Of a DNA stretch of 64,000 nt, positions 22,239 to 33,718 are shown piece by piece. Numbering within the stretch: the first letter of the stretch is position 1; each line of letters starts with the position of its first letter. A program made the translations under genes and the position numbers. This DNA is from Hermatobates lingyangjiaoensis (Eukaryota; Arthropoda; Insecta; Hemiptera; Hermatobatidae). The notes beneath the pieces were generated by a model. The model did not search any database. It was not told the DNA's origin and saw only the letters and a program-made list of their open reading frames with translations. The stretch is taken from NCBI GenBank assembly GCA_026182355.1, contig JAPFBL010001617.1, positions 8,619,001-8,683,000 on the forward strand, read 5' to 3'.

Positions 22239-22550
22239 TTATTGTAATAGTAGATCCCTGGGCCATTTTCTCTTGAGTCGTCTTGGTGGGTTCTGGGAAG
22301 GTGAGGAGGAAGCAAGGATTCGTACAAATGGATTTGGATGAGAGGAAAGGTTGTTGTGAAATGACTTATAACGATCAGAGGCAAGGTTTTGGATGAATGG
22401 AATTTTTAGGTCTTTATGAAGGGTGTAGTTTTTGACGTAATACGGAGCATTTGTGATAGTGTGGAGGATTTTAGATTGCAATGATTGTATTCTATGAATA
22501 TTGGATGGTTTTTTGCACAACCCCATAGTTCAAGTTATATAGCAGTTACG
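22239..22550 (-). pseudogene. Jockey-clade LINE ORF2 C-terminal fragment
   Basis: C-terminal part of the ORF2 protein (reverse transcriptase plus endonuclease) of a non-LTR retrotransposon. The minus-strand frame reads KPSNIHRIQSLQSKILHTIT, NAPYYVKNYTLHKDLKIPFI, then SHPNP and PRRLKRKWPRDLL: the ordered landmarks of the Jockey-type C-terminus (W-G near the start, R-x-x-x-N-A-P-W/Y-Y, D-L-x-I-P, H-P-N-P, R-R-L-K-R). Just upstream, in another frame, ELWGCAK precedes it, so a one-base indel in an A-run (about 22514) breaks the frame. It ends at 22239; no poly-A tail or duplication was identified. The polymerase and endonuclease domains are absent (5' truncation), typical of LINE copies. Confidence 0.8.
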
Positions 22551-22602
22551 TAGAAAAAATTCTAATATATGTACCATTTATATATACAAATATTCACTTA
22601 AT

Positions 22603-22751
22603 AAACGGAAAGACGATCCAAGCTGGACACAATACGAGTTGAAAATTGAGTTTGACGGAAAATTGTGAATCAGTTTGACGGATTGCCAAAAAATTTTAGT
22701 TTGTAAGTGTTTCCTTGCTCTGTCTGTTACTCTTCTTTAATTTTCAACTCG

Positions 22752-22805
<54 letters not shown>

Positions 22806-22810
22806 GTTTA
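22603..22810. mobile_element. PLE terminal unit, type D, next to (TA)n
   Basis: Inverted arms aatacgagttgaaaatt (22631) and aattttcaactcgtat (22739) flank a 90-bp centre; the right arm runs straight into a (TA)n tract, 22752-22803. The left outer part (cacttaataaacggaaa, ccaagctggacacaatacga) is the same as at 27914-27960, and the right half (tttgtaagtgtttccttgct, tgttactcttctttaa) matches 28075-28115. So this is the second copy of one PLE terminal type. Confidence 0.65.
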
Positions 22811-23280
22811 AGTACTCCTTTTAAGGGTATAGTATTCTTTATATCTGAAAGTTCATTTCTAAAGAACTATTTAAACTAAACTGATCCCAGTTGTTATCGG
22901 CACCGCTTAAAAGCATTTTTGTTTTTGTAGTTCCTTATCTGAGATGTGTACTGCAAAAATGCTTGACACTGTAGGATGTTTGTATAGTTCCAATCATTAC
23001 CAAATTATTTGCTAACTCATTCCTATGTGTTCTCTTATTTCCAGGTACATGAAAATCAATTTATTTACACTGGTTTCATTATTAATTTATGACCTGTTAA
23101 TATATCCGGTAACCATTCATTCAAAATCAATATCAAAACCATTCAATCCAGGTGATCATTTGTGTTAACTGCTAATCCACCCATAAAATAAACTTTGAAA
23201 GGAGTTGCATTTAACCAACATAGTGATCAAACAACTAATGTTTGTATGATTTGGTTTTTGTTTGTTTGCTTGAACATTTT

Positions 23281-23580
23281 TTTACTGTAGTTAAAGTATA
23301 ATAATCATGACAAATTCGATCTCGAAGTTTTGACAGATTTACATGTTTTAAGGTCCTCAAAATTATTTTTTAACGTTTCTCGGTGCGCTGTGGGTGGGTG
23401 AGTGTGTATCCAAAGATTGTGCAGACACTGCAGTCCCACCGTTTTCATGAATCGAGTTAATATTTTACATATAAGTGTACTTTACAAAGTAATTGTTTGT
23501 GGGCAATACTGTAAGATGAAAAAGTACTTTTTTTGCCGAAAAGTTTTTTAAGCTACACATTTTTTTCTCCTTCAGAAAGG
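23281..23580 (-). repeat. DR1 module E, reverse copy 1
   Basis: Begins with an actgtagttaaagta palindrome-like start, then catgacaaattcgatctcga, acatgttttaaggtcct, a (tg)-rich part (gggtgggtgagtgtgtatcc), gtgcagacactgcagtcccac and gaaaaagtacttttttgccg. Same order as at 24.1, 25.65, 37.4, 47.7 and 49.1 kb. Confidence 0.65.
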
Positions 23581-23775
23581 TATAAGTAGGTAAATTTATA
23601 CCCAAATATTTCTCCTTTACTCATTTTTCAAACAGAATATTCCTTAGTGTTTACAACTGTGGTAAATCCAATACTTACAGTAATTATCTTTTACAATATT
23701 ACTGTAATCTATTCGACGGCGTATAATCTCTTTCTTCATTATTGTAAAGTAAGAGTTTTATTTCGTAAATATGAA
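23560..23775 (+). repeat. DR1 module b fragment
   Basis: ccttcagaaaggtataagta, ccaaatatttctcctttac, gtaaatccaatacttacagt and acaatattactgtaatctat match the b modules at 21.7 and 53.2 kb. It sits tail-on to the reverse E module, an arrangement suggesting nested insertion or rearrangement. Confidence 0.55.
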
Positions 23776-24122
23776 GAAGATTATTTCAAATAAAATAAAT
23801 AAGTAATTTTTCAGTCTAATAAGTTTCAATGAGTATTTTTCCAACAATTGTAATCATCTTAAAATCAAAGTAAGTCCTAAATGTCTGCCATTTTTTTTCT
23901 CTTTAATTTTATCACCAGATTGTAGTATTGATATTCGATCTATTTTTTTTTAGGAAAGTGAGGTGATGTAATATCAGCAAACTAAGATTTAAAACTATAC
24001 GAATAACTCCAACTTTCTAAGCGTGAGAGTTATTGACTTGAAAGCAAGACTATGCCGTGTGAAGATAACGTCCATCTAACACGATTCCCTTCCTCATCTA
24101 TTGTCTGAGCAATTATTCATTT

Positions 24123-24700
24123 ATACTTTACTATAGGTACAATACAGTAATCATGAAAAAAATTCGATCTCAAATGTTGATGGATTTAAATGTTTTGAAG
24201 TACCTAAGGCCCTTTTTTGATGTTTTTTTGTTTGTTATGTCTGGGTGGATGTGTTTTGAAAAGCTTGTGGGCATGCTACAGGCCACACCTTTTGATGAAT
24301 CAAATTCATATTTTACATAAAAACAGGCATTATAGATTTGCCCCATTGTTTTGAGACAATATTGATGGCAAATATTGTATCATGACGGAAAAGTTACTTT
24401 TGTGAACGAAATGTGATTTTAGATAAAAGATTTTTCTCCTAAACTACTAACCTAAGAGTGTTAAACTTTGACATTATTATGGTATCAACCATTTCATTAG
24501 CTAAAAAATATTAACATTTTTAAATAACACTAAAGGTCAGTTTTGCAATAAAATGTTTAACTGTCGATTGATTATACTTTTTGAAAGTTTGAGGACATGA
24601 TAGAAGTCACATCATTTAATGAATCGGAACAAAATTATAACTATACTTTTATCAAAATTACCTACGTGATTGATCATTATAGGACCTTTTGTGACTTGCT
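24123..24700 (-). repeat. DR1 module E, reverse copy 2, with internal duplication
   Basis: Contains actttactataggtacaata, catgaaaaaaattcgatct, gcatgctacaggccacacct, ttttgatgaatcaaattcat, gttttgagacaatattgatg and ttctcctaaactacta. A second version of the ggacatg...cacat...ttaatgaatcgg segment is found at 24590-24640, so the module appears duplicated within the element (also 37.54 and 37.86 kb). Confidence 0.6.
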
Positions 24701-25029
24701 ACGAATATTTCATGACCTTACAATATCAAAGGAGTAATATTACATTAATAATGACAAATAATCTTCCAATAATAATTTGTGAATTTTAGTCAAATAAGAA
24801 TTTTCATAAGAAACAACATATTTATCACAAGGTCAAATCGGCAAAATCTGTTACGAATTTTTCTTTAACAAAATACAACAATTTTGAAGATTTAAGAAAT
24901 CTTGATTATTGAAGCTTTAAGCCTGCTTCTTGGATAAGTTCCAGATGGATGCTATAAAATTGAAATATTCTAGAAACTAATTATAATTATTCCGAGAGGT
25001 CTGTAACTACTTCTTTGTCATGATTAGAT

Positions 25030-25330
25030 ATGGATGACCTACTGGGAGTGGAACTACAAGGAGGTGATGGTACGAAAAGATATGCAGATGACCTAGTTAT
25101 TAGAGGTAGAGGAATGTACCCTCATCCAAGTGAGGGGATTATCGATGCTCATATCCGAATTATACCGCATAAGCCACTTTAAACTGATGTTTAACATATA
25201 TTTTTTCTTTATAGAAGAAGTGAAAAAAAAATGAGATTTAACTTAAACAGCTTACTGCTTGGATTCAAGGTGATAGCGCTGACTGACCTAATCTGAACAA
25301 AAGTGGCTCCTTCATACAGAAGAAGGATAA
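25030..25330 (+). pseudogene. Degenerate LINE reverse-transcriptase scrap
   Basis: A plus-strand frame reads RYADDLVIRGRG; YADD is the catalytic motif of the reverse-transcriptase palm, and the following G-R-G/hydrophobic segment fits the non-LTR type. It is preceded by a short glycine-containing stretch (LGVELQGGDG) and followed by stops and, in other frames, RRSEKKMRFNL, which may be the K-T-x-x-x-x-F region. Too decayed for assignment to a clade. It may be older than the Jockey piece at 22.2 kb. Confidence 0.4.
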
Positions 25331-25650
25331 GGATAAACTAGTTATACTTCACTCACCATTTACTGGCTAATAGATTTAAAAATGGATAAATCCCAGAAAG
25401 CATTTTAAAACATTTATCTGAAATCAAGTAAAATTGAAGATTATTGATGAAATAACTATTCTTATGAAACAACCAAAGCAATGATCGAAGCTCATTTCTT
25501 ATTGATACGTATTAGGCACATTAAACTGGTCTATAACTCAATTCGTTATTTAGAACTGCTAATATGAAAGAAATTGCGTTGAACTAAGACAAGTTACTGC
25601 ATGTAGCCGAGTCTCATTTCACAATGAAGGAGTAATAGGATAATCATTTT

Positions 25651-25780
25651 TACTTTACTAGAAGTAAAGTATAGTGATTGTGAAAAAATTCGATCTCGAG
25701 ATTTTGACGGAATCATATGTTTTGAGGTCTCACATGTAATTTTATGAAGTTTTTTCATGATGTGAGTGTGTGTGTGTGTC

Positions 25781-25812
<32 letters not shown>

Positions 25813-26045
25813 GGAGGGTGGGTGCGAGGGTGAGTATGTATACAAAGATTTTTACTACGCTACGGTCCAGAATATATAACGGATCAAGTTGATATTTTAC
25901 AGAAAAATAGGCGTCATAGTGTAGATGAGGCATATTGTTTGGGAGAAATATGTGGGAAAGATGGAAAAGTCATTTTTTTTTTGCCAAAAACTTGTTTTTA
26001 GATAATATTTTTTTCTCCCAAACTACTAATTCTAGATTTTTGAAA
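25651..26045 (-). repeat. DR1 module E, reverse copy 3, with (TG)n
   Basis: Starts with the palindrome tactttactagaagtaaagta, then gaaaaaattcgatctcgaga, tatgttttgaggtc, a (TG)n tract at 25761-25812, cgctacggtccagaatat, gtgtagatgaggcatattgt and ctcccaaactactaattcta. This is the best preserved reverse copy. Confidence 0.7.
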
Positions 26046-27898
26046 TTTTTCTATTATCTTTTGGGTTATAAATTCAATAAAAGAAAGGAATTTTCAAATT
26101 TTAAAACAACGAAAACTATTATTTTTCCATCAAATGTAAAATTTTAACATATAATTCAATCTGAAAGCTTCTGACAGGGTAACAAATCATACTGTTTTTT
26201 AATGAGACTTTATCAAACTTTTACCTAGACTAATGTTTTGATTGTTATCTGAAATAATAAATTTGTCTTGTTTCCATAGCCTTTTTCGAAGATATACCGT
26301 CCAAAGAATCGTAAAGACATTACTGAGTTGATAAAAAAAAAAAAAACGAAAATTTATCCATGCTAACCATCAGATTCGTGCCCTTCATAGTTTGATTTGT
26401 TTTTGTCAGCTATAAAAGTCGTGAAAGAGATGAGTTTACAATGCCGATGGTAACCTAGAACAGAGAAAAGATGCTGAAAACCTTGAAAAACTTCAGTATT
26501 TACAAAGTATTTCAACATTTGCAATGCAAACCAAATTTTATTTCTTATAAGTCTAATAAGAAATATTTCTTTTTTTTTTACTTTGTAACAGTTATCTCTT
26601 TTTTTTGGCAAATATTTTCATAGAATCACAAAGTTTAACCTTATCTTTCACAAAAATGTCATTGAGTCTATTCTGCTGATGAGAACTGAACTGATCAAAA
26701 ATGAGACACACAAAGTACATCTCTATTGGCCAGGGCCAGTTTGTTTATGCCCCAAAATTTGGCAAATGTAGACTTAATTACTCTGTGATATAGATAAACT
26801 TTGGTAAATTTTCTGACAGAAAACTTATGAAACTGATTATCAGTTCGCTTTAATATCTATGCAAATTAATCAGTCTTTTGACATTTGCAAGGCTTACAGA
26901 AGTTTTAATTTAAACTTTCAATTGTAGTTTATGGCTATGAAACTAATAACTTAAATTTCCTTAAACTGTAGAATTAAAATTAATAAAAAATAAAACTTGA
27001 ATTAACTGAATTTAGTTATCACTAAAACGAATATACATATGGAAATGGTTCTTAAATGAATACTTAAAATGATTGTGCCTTAAAAATAATCAACTATTGC
27101 TAGAGCTAGCTGGACTTTATACCACACTTCCGATAATGACAAACTGAGAACTGTTTTTCAATAAATAGTTGTACAACTATTTAAATAATGGGCAGTTAAT
27201 AAGTTCGACTAACTCATTTTATGGTCTTCCTTAGTCAAAAATCAATTTAAGTTAAAGATTGTATTGGTTAATTTAAAATTTATATAATAGCATTGCGTAA
27301 TTGTGGAGCTTTTTGTAGTGTTGCACTTGCTAAGTTGAAGAGAATTATCACTTTCACTTCCTCTCTTGTATTCAAATCCTATACATTGTTAATATGTGTC
27401 CTCTTATTAAAGTAAGCATCAGTCACATATTTCCCTGTTCAAACATCAAATATATCCTCATTTCTAGCAGTTTACTTTTTTATGCCAATTATTTCTAGCA
27501 CTTAGATTTTATTACCTATTCAATAAAATAATATAAAAGTTTCTCTAATTTCCGATATAAGGAAGAACTATAGAGTAATCACAAGACCATAAGGTAGACA
27601 CTTCCTAATTTAAAAGATCATTTCATAAAACATTTAATTTGAAGACTCTGACAATGACAATTTTTTCAATCAGTATAATAATACCTGATTTTACAACCAG
27701 TAACTTGTCTTACATCATTAATTTAAATCACTCATACATTAGCTATTGATTACACATTGCAGTGTACACAATATCAGTTCTTAGTGAGTTATAACTGAAA
27801 TGTGTCCAAAGTTAGCTGTATTTCCCAATGCAAACATGGCCAAATTTTTAAAACAAAAAAATTAAACACATTATTTTTTCTTGTTGATAGTGTTTATT
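26046..27898. other. AT-rich stretch, nothing recognised
   Basis: No gene; short frames have no coding character. A short (TA)n run is at 27899-27913. Confidence 0.45.
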
Positions 27899-27913
27899 AA
27901 TATATATATATAT

Positions 27914-28135
27914 CACTTAATAAAACGAAACACGATCGAAACTGGACACAATACGAGTTCAAAATTCAAGAAGAGTAACACACAGAGTAAGGAAACACTT
28001 GCCGTTGCGTCTGCAACGTGCTTGGTCTCCCTTTCTCTTTTCTCCTGAAGACGCATTACCCAAAAATTTGAGTCTGTAAGTGTGTTTCCTTACTTTGTGT
28101 GTTACTCTTCTTGAATTTTGAACTCGTATATATAT
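27914..28135. mobile_element. PLE terminal unit, type D foldback
   Basis: Inverted arms 27951-28000 and 28079-28131 (acgagttcaaaattcaagaa and complement) with a few mismatches; the 78-nt centre holds cctgaagacgcattacccaa, a hammerhead-like start followed by an imperfect stem. Short TA tracts flank both sides (27899-27913 and 28128-28137). Confidence 0.75.
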
Positions 28136-28568
28136 AATAAAATTTATCAGAATTCAGTAATTTCTTCAGGTTGAAATTTAACCCTTAATGCTCACGTTTT
28201 GGTTTTTATTTAAAGCCCTTTTCATAGATAGAAGTATAGACTTTTTTGAAACAGAAAACTTAAGTATTACATTACAGATTTTTTAAATAAAATGAATTTA
28301 AGAATTTCAACAACAACTGTTTAGTTTGATCAAACACGTGACACTTGTTTATTCACAGTGTCACGTGTTTATTCAAACTAGGTAGTTGCTGTTGAAATTT
28401 TCAAAATATTTTCATTTGGAAAAATCTATAATGTAATATTTAAGTTTTCCTGTTTGAAAAAATTTTATACTTCTGACTAAGAAAAAGGCTTCGAATAAAA
28501 ACCAAAACGTGTGCATTCAGAGTTTAATTTGGACCTGAAGAACTGACTGTCTTGATAAATTTTATTTT
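28136..28568. mobile_element. PLE-like long foldback, type E
   Basis: An imperfect inverted repeat with arms of about 205-210 bp (28136-28345 and 28357-28568) and an 11-nt loop. Outer parts contain ttcttcaggttgaaattt and its counterpart cctgaagaact, and cacgttttggttttta / aaaaccaaaacgtg, words typical of PLE termini. The innermost 25 bp are palindromic around cacgtgacact. Adjacent to (TA)n on the right. Confidence 0.7.
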
Positions 28569-28605
28569 ATGTCTTCTTCATGATCGGTACTTTTATCAAG
28601 ATTTA

Positions 28606-28609
<4 letters not shown>

Positions 28610-28693
<84 letters not shown>
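28610..28693. repeat. (TA)n followed by (GA)n
   Basis: (TA) from 28610 to 28657, then (GA) to 28693. Confidence 0.95.
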
Positions 28694-28695
<2 letters not shown>

Positions 28696-28786
28696 GGGTT
28701 TTTGACTCTGATAAAGACCGCTTGTTACGGTTGAAAGATCTTAGTCTTGTTTTCCCATTTCTTATTGTGGTTTGATCATTGATATA
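28693..28786 (+). mobile_element. PLE terminal unit, type C, single arm
   Basis: Same sequence as one arm plus centre of the foldbacks at 32.2 and 51.5 kb: gttgggtttttgactctgat, aagaccgcttgttacggttg, aaagatcttagtctt, ttattgtggtttgatcattg. It holds a hammerhead-like core: CTGATAA, stem GACCG/CGGTT, then GAAAG. Runs into TA repeats on the right and (GA)n on the left. Confidence 0.7.
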
Positions 28787-29030
28787 TATATTATATAAAG
28801 ATTTCACATTATTATTTTAAATCATTTTAAATAACTAAGCGAAAATTGCTTAGGCTCCACATTGTCTTGGAGGTTAACAAGGATACACAACAGACTTCAC
28901 AGCCCTGAGGAGGACATAAATGCACGTTGAAACGTTGGCGAAGAAGTATTTTTAATATCTAGACCAAAAACTCTCAAAAAATTTGAATATAGAGTCGTCA
29001 AGAAACGAACAGCAAGATATATATATATAT

Positions 29031-29330
29031 AGTTCAATGTACATAAAGAAACATAGAGAAATTAAAAACACACACTTAGAGTCTCTAATTTTCGGTTGAA
29101 CCGTCTTCAGCAGAGATAAGAGAGGGAAACCAAGCACACTGGTACAGAGACGGTTGAAGGTCTCCAAGGTTAAACGTTAAATTAACGTTGGACGGTCTCC
29201 AACCGTCTCTGTACCAGTGGGCTTGATTTCCCTTTCTTATCTCTCCTGAAGACGGTTCAACCGAAAATTAGTGATTTTAAGTGTGTGCTTTTAATTTCTC
29301 TATGTTTTTTTATGCACACTGAACTATATT
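29031..29330. mobile_element. PLE terminal unit, type B foldback
   Basis: Inverted arms 29031-29166 and 29188-29330, ending in gttcaatgtacataaagaaa and complement, with a short palindromic centre. Each arm contains a hammerhead-like core: cctgaagacggttcaaccga on the plus strand at 29244. The same unit, as a single arm, forms the 3' end of the PLE at 56.6-57.8 kb (57690-57806), which identifies the foldback as a PLE derivative. (TA)n lies just outside the left arm (29018-29030). Confidence 0.8.
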
Positions 29331-30560
29331 TGACCATTTCGGATCGTATTTTCTTCAAAAAAGTGTATATATACAATCGCTAAAATAACAGTAAAAAAAT
29401 AATTGATAGGATTAAGATCTTTTAACTGCTGAACAGTAAATATTAGAGTAACAAAGTTAGAGTCTTCGTATGATTTTGGGTCGAAAAATCCTAGTCTCAT
29501 TTCTAAATTCCTCATCGCGTTTAATATAAGTATCATCTTATTCAAGTACCTTAAAAGTTTATGCATTCTACTTGTTTGTACTTGGCCTTAAGTAAAATTC
29601 TTACTTGGATCTGACCCTATTCATGTTAATCGTCATCCACAGCAATTTTAATCACTGTCATAAACTTTCCCTACAAATCTGTGAACACAAATTTTTAACA
29701 AACCGACAAAAAACTTAAAAAAGTGTAACAGTAGCACTTCATGCTCTTGAGTTACTATTGATAAAAATAGATTAATTATTCAATGTTATTGAAAAGAATG
29801 TGCTTAAAATGAGTTATTATTGAATAAAATGTATCACTGACATAGCACTATTGTCACTGTTATTGTTGAATCTTGTGATGTTTGTAACGTGATATTATTG
29901 AAACTGGTACCTACTGGTGTAACTTAGTAATTGTGCATTTTATTTATAATATGTTCTTACCAATATTCAATTTCATAAATTTTTCATCAAGAAATATTCA
30001 TGTTCAGAAAACATTTCAATACAGACTTTAAGTTTTCTAAAATCACCTGAAGAGCTCATAGTGTCGGTTTTGGTACAAAATGTATTGATGGTATTTTTAG
30101 AATATTGGATTAATATTAGTGTCCATTGTGCCACTAAACACGATCCATATATCTCTCACATGCTTCAATATTACTAATAGCCAAGAGGATTTTTTTATCA
30201 AACCGAGAAGTGTCACATGTCTTTCAAATGTCATCAATATTTGTGGGCCAGTGAGTGACAATTTGTGAACTATGAGGACCAGTGAGGACAATGTCAATTT
30301 GTTACAACACTTTTTATCTTCAACCAACCACAAAACTAACATCTTAAGAAATAGCTTCAGTAGTTTAAAGATAGTAGTTGCTGTTTTTAATATAGTTTCT
30401 TTAAACAACTTGTTTTAATCAATATTCGTATTAAGACAATAGTTTGAACTAACTTTATTTTCGTAAAATCTCCAGATGAGTGGGTTGATCTTAGTACTCG
30501 TTTTGATATCTTGTATCTTTCCCATCTTCAAAATTATCCAAAAGCACAAGAGTTCTTTAT
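29331..30560. other. AT-rich stretch, nothing recognised
   Basis: A 103-codon minus frame at 30097-30408 is Leu/Lys/Val-rich but unrecognised and overlaps no other signal. Confidence 0.4.
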
Positions 30561-30748
30561 CATTGTAGGGTAAAAATCTAATGAAATGGTCTCCACATAT
30601 AAAACTTTTAATGATATAAACAACGCGTTTCGTTAACATTTTAATTTCATTAATAATATTTCGAAATCATTTTAATTTCGTTAAAGTTTTAATTTCATTA
30701 AAAGTTTTATTTGTGGAGACCATTTCATTAGATTTTTACCCTACAATG
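30561..30748. repeat. 54-bp inverted repeat
   Basis: Arms 30561-30614 and 30695-30748 (cattgtagggtaaaaatcta to cttttaatga and complement) with about two mismatches and an 80-nt A/T-rich loop. No hammerhead-like core is seen. Its class is unknown. Confidence 0.85.
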
Positions 30749-32200
30749 AGTAAATACCACATAATAACTGATTGCACTACATTAGAAGTTCTTTATCACT
30801 TGAAACTTTGGGCATAACAGTGAGCTGCACGTCTGAGACTCACTCAGACACAAACTGGCTCATCAAACATGGGTTGAGAGGGCCTTAAAATCTGTAAATA
30901 TCTGAAAATATTTTTCTGTTTCACTACTCTTTATAATAACTATAAAGCCTTATTGATCTATTCTTATTGATTTATCTTTATTGTGTATATTATCGAAGAA
31001 ATACATATGTTAAGAAGAGAAATATTATTTCTTAACTCTATTGGTTCTAACAGTATAACAGAGTACCATAATTACAGGTTACACCATTTGGTACGCTGAA
31101 ATTTATACTCTACTTAGTGCATGTTTTAAAAATTCTATTAATTTTACTTATTCAATTAACTTGTGTTTGTTTCTAACAAACATAATTACAAGCTTCAAGC
31201 TCTAGTATTGTACTAGGGGCGGAAGGTGTTGCTCATTGGTTATGCGGATCTGATTTTAGTTATGAGCTAGCCATATTAAACGGGCTGATTGAAGATTTCT
31301 ACATTTTAGCTGACTAAAGTTTATTAGAGCAGGAATCTTCAAAAAGTACCGTAAAGAATAAAAACTGACGTTCTCTCCCAGGACTGCATGAAGATTTTCT
31401 ATTTCCTACATATCAAAGTAAATTATGGATAGCATATCAATATATTTTTTTATAAGAAATTATAGTTTTTCTTGAAAAATAAATGGATTTTATTTTAATT
31501 TTATACACATTTTCTAAGTTAAAGTTCACAAATTCAACAAATAGAGTAGGTTTCTATATTTCCATGATGAGATACGTTTTGAGATATATATTATTTCTAC
31601 TTATGTAAGGTTTATGAATTTTTGTTGATTAGTTACTAATTTCAGGTAAATGACATAGGCAAAATTTTGGAACCTTAGTATTAGTAATTTAGCAAAAAAA
31701 ATTACAATTTCTTGATTTTGACAGCAAAATGTATTGCAAGGTTTTTATGAGAATTATTTTTATGAAACACTATACAACTTATTCACCTATGAGGAGCTAT
31801 TTTTATACTCGATATCATTAACATCTGTCAAATCCAGTGACCGGTATGACATTCACAAGCTCTCATATTGAAGAGTAAGTCAAAAAATTAACATTTTTAT
31901 TGTTTAAAGTTTTTATTATTATCATTTTTTTGGATAACAGATAATTTTAGTTATCGGAGGAACATGTTTTTTTCAGTTATTTATAATATGAGTTTAACAT
32001 TAACAGAAAACCACGATTGTCTAAATTTGTAGTTAAGGAGAAAATAAATATATCATAAAACACATAATAACCAAAGAAGTGAATTTTTCATGAATATAAA
32101 ATATTTATATCATATATTGTGATCTGTAGCGTGTTCACAAACTTGTAGATTATATATATGTATATGGATATATATGTATATGTATATCGATAAAAAGGTT
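30749..32200. other. AT-rich stretch, nothing recognised
   Basis: No gene or matched repeat. Confidence 0.45.
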
Positions 32201-32385
32201 TCACATAACACGCGAAACAACAATCAATGATCAAACCACAATAAGCAAATGGGAAAAAAAGACTAAGATCTTTCAACCGTAACAAGCGGTCTTCGTCAGA
32301 GTCAAAAACCCAACTGAGTTTTGACCAACCCTCAGTTGAAAGATCTTAGTCTTTTTTTCCCATTTGCTTATTGTGGTTTGATCAT

Positions 32386-32395
<10 letters not shown>
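32200..32395. mobile_element. PLE terminal unit, type C foldback
   Basis: Inverted arms 32224-32278 and 32335-32389 (tcaatgatcaaaccacaata to aagatctttcaac and complement) appear perfect over about 54 bp. The centre carries, on the minus strand, CTGACGA, an A, stem GACCG/CGGTT with loop, and GAAAG: an intact-looking hammerhead core. The right arm continues into (TA)n(TG)n at 32390-32470. Confidence 0.8.
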
Positions 32396-32463
<68 letters not shown>

Positions 32464-32470
32464 ATATATA
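32390..32470. repeat. (TA)n(TG)n microsatellite
   Basis: (TA) to about 32429, then (TG) to 32458 and mixed TATG. Confidence 0.95.
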
Positions 32471-32639
32471 TCTTGATATATGCATCTCTCTTTGAAGATT
32501 TCTCTTCAAACTTGATACTTTCGTTACGGGGGCAATAGTCTCATCTAAGAGGGTTGACAGCTAGCGGATAGTTTTTTACTCTTTCTTACTGTATTCCTTT
32601 GTTTCCCCAAACAACATCCCTTTTTGGACAGTAGTCCAT

Positions 32640-32713
32640 ATTTTCATGGGTTTGGTTGATCGGAGAACATTCAAGATTCAAACATTTCTCCGATCAACCA
32701 AACCCATGAAAAT
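32640..32713. repeat. Perfect 28-bp inverted repeat at PLE 5' junction
   Basis: Arm 1 attttcatgggtttggttga to gagaa; arm 2 is its exact complement; loop of 18 nt. Arm 2 belongs to the PLE coding strand, so arm 1 is probably an inverted copy of it made during truncated reverse transcription. Confidence 0.9.
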
Positions 32714-32714
32714 T

Positions 32715-33204
32715 GCAAATATGCTAGCCTCACATATGTTAAAGGTCTATCAGAACAACTAAGCAGAACAATAAAAGCTAATACAAACTGCAAAATATCG
32801 TACAAAAATACAAAAACACTCAATAATACAGTTTTTTTAAAACTAAAATCCATCATACCTAACCATAACAAAAGCAATATAGTATACCAGATTAACTGCA
32901 CAAATTGCAACATGACATATATAGGACAAACCAGTCAGTACTTAGGAAATAGATTGGCACAACACAAAACGGACATTAAGAAAAAGAATATTACATGTGC
33001 CTTAGCAAAACATGCCCTCTCTTTAAATCACACTTTTGACCTTACAAATTTTAAAATCATTGACATGGAAGCAGGACCTGGGAAAAGAATAATAAAAGAA
33101 ATGATACACATACAGAAAACTCCTAACCCTTGTAATTCGAGGTCTGATATTGAAAAGCTTAGCCATATTTATACAAACATTCTTTCCCATCACCAGTCAC
33201 AATA
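32715..33204 (+). pseudogene. PLE GIY-YIG endonuclease (C-terminal part of PLE polyprotein)
   Basis: The endonuclease of Penelope-like retroelements nicks the target to prime reverse transcription. The frame is open from about 32715, well before the first ATG at 32912. In order: YVKGLSEQLSRTIK (a landmark just upstream of the domain), INCTNCNMTYIGQTSQYLGN with the Y-I-G tyrosine/glycine and preceding C-x-x-C, RLAQHK with the catalytic arginine, HALSLNH (second half of the C-C-H-H zinc-type motif), KEMIHI with the catalytic glutamate, and NPCNSRSD with the asparagine. All expected residues are present, so the domain itself looks intact, but the reverse transcriptase is lost, leaving no autonomous element. 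Stop at about 33204. Confidence 0.88.
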
Positions 33205-33657
33205 ACAATAGTAAATCATTGTAACGTGGATGATAACCTTAAGTCATAAACTAACCTTTCTTTATGTAACCTTCATATGTTCACCCTCCCTGTTTGTTGT
33301 AATGATAGATGAATATAACAAAGTAGTGTTTTTTGTACTTATAACCAATTAATTCTCATGTAACTTAAATAACCATTAGCACACTTTCCAAGGTAAAACT
33401 AATTTCCTTTTGTCTGATACTTTGAAATAGATGTGTACTCAACAACTCTGATTATAAAATAACCTTTTGTATGTATCTGTTGGTCTCAAAAATTTGTGTT
33501 AGTTCTCTATGTGAGTTGTAGATTGTTTTGGTAAATGCATTATAGTTCTTACTCTAATTTTAGCCCTAAAGATGATGTACAAATACATGGAAATGTCGGC
33601 CTAGGAAGGAGATTATTTTCTTTTATTTGACCTAGCCCCCAATAACAAAACATAGAA

Positions 33658-33664
33658 TATATAT

Positions 33665-33716
<52 letters not shown>
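33658..33716. repeat. (TA)n microsatellite
   Basis: Nearly pure AT tract at the 3' end of PLE 1. Confidence 0.95.
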
Positions 33717-33718
<2 letters not shown>

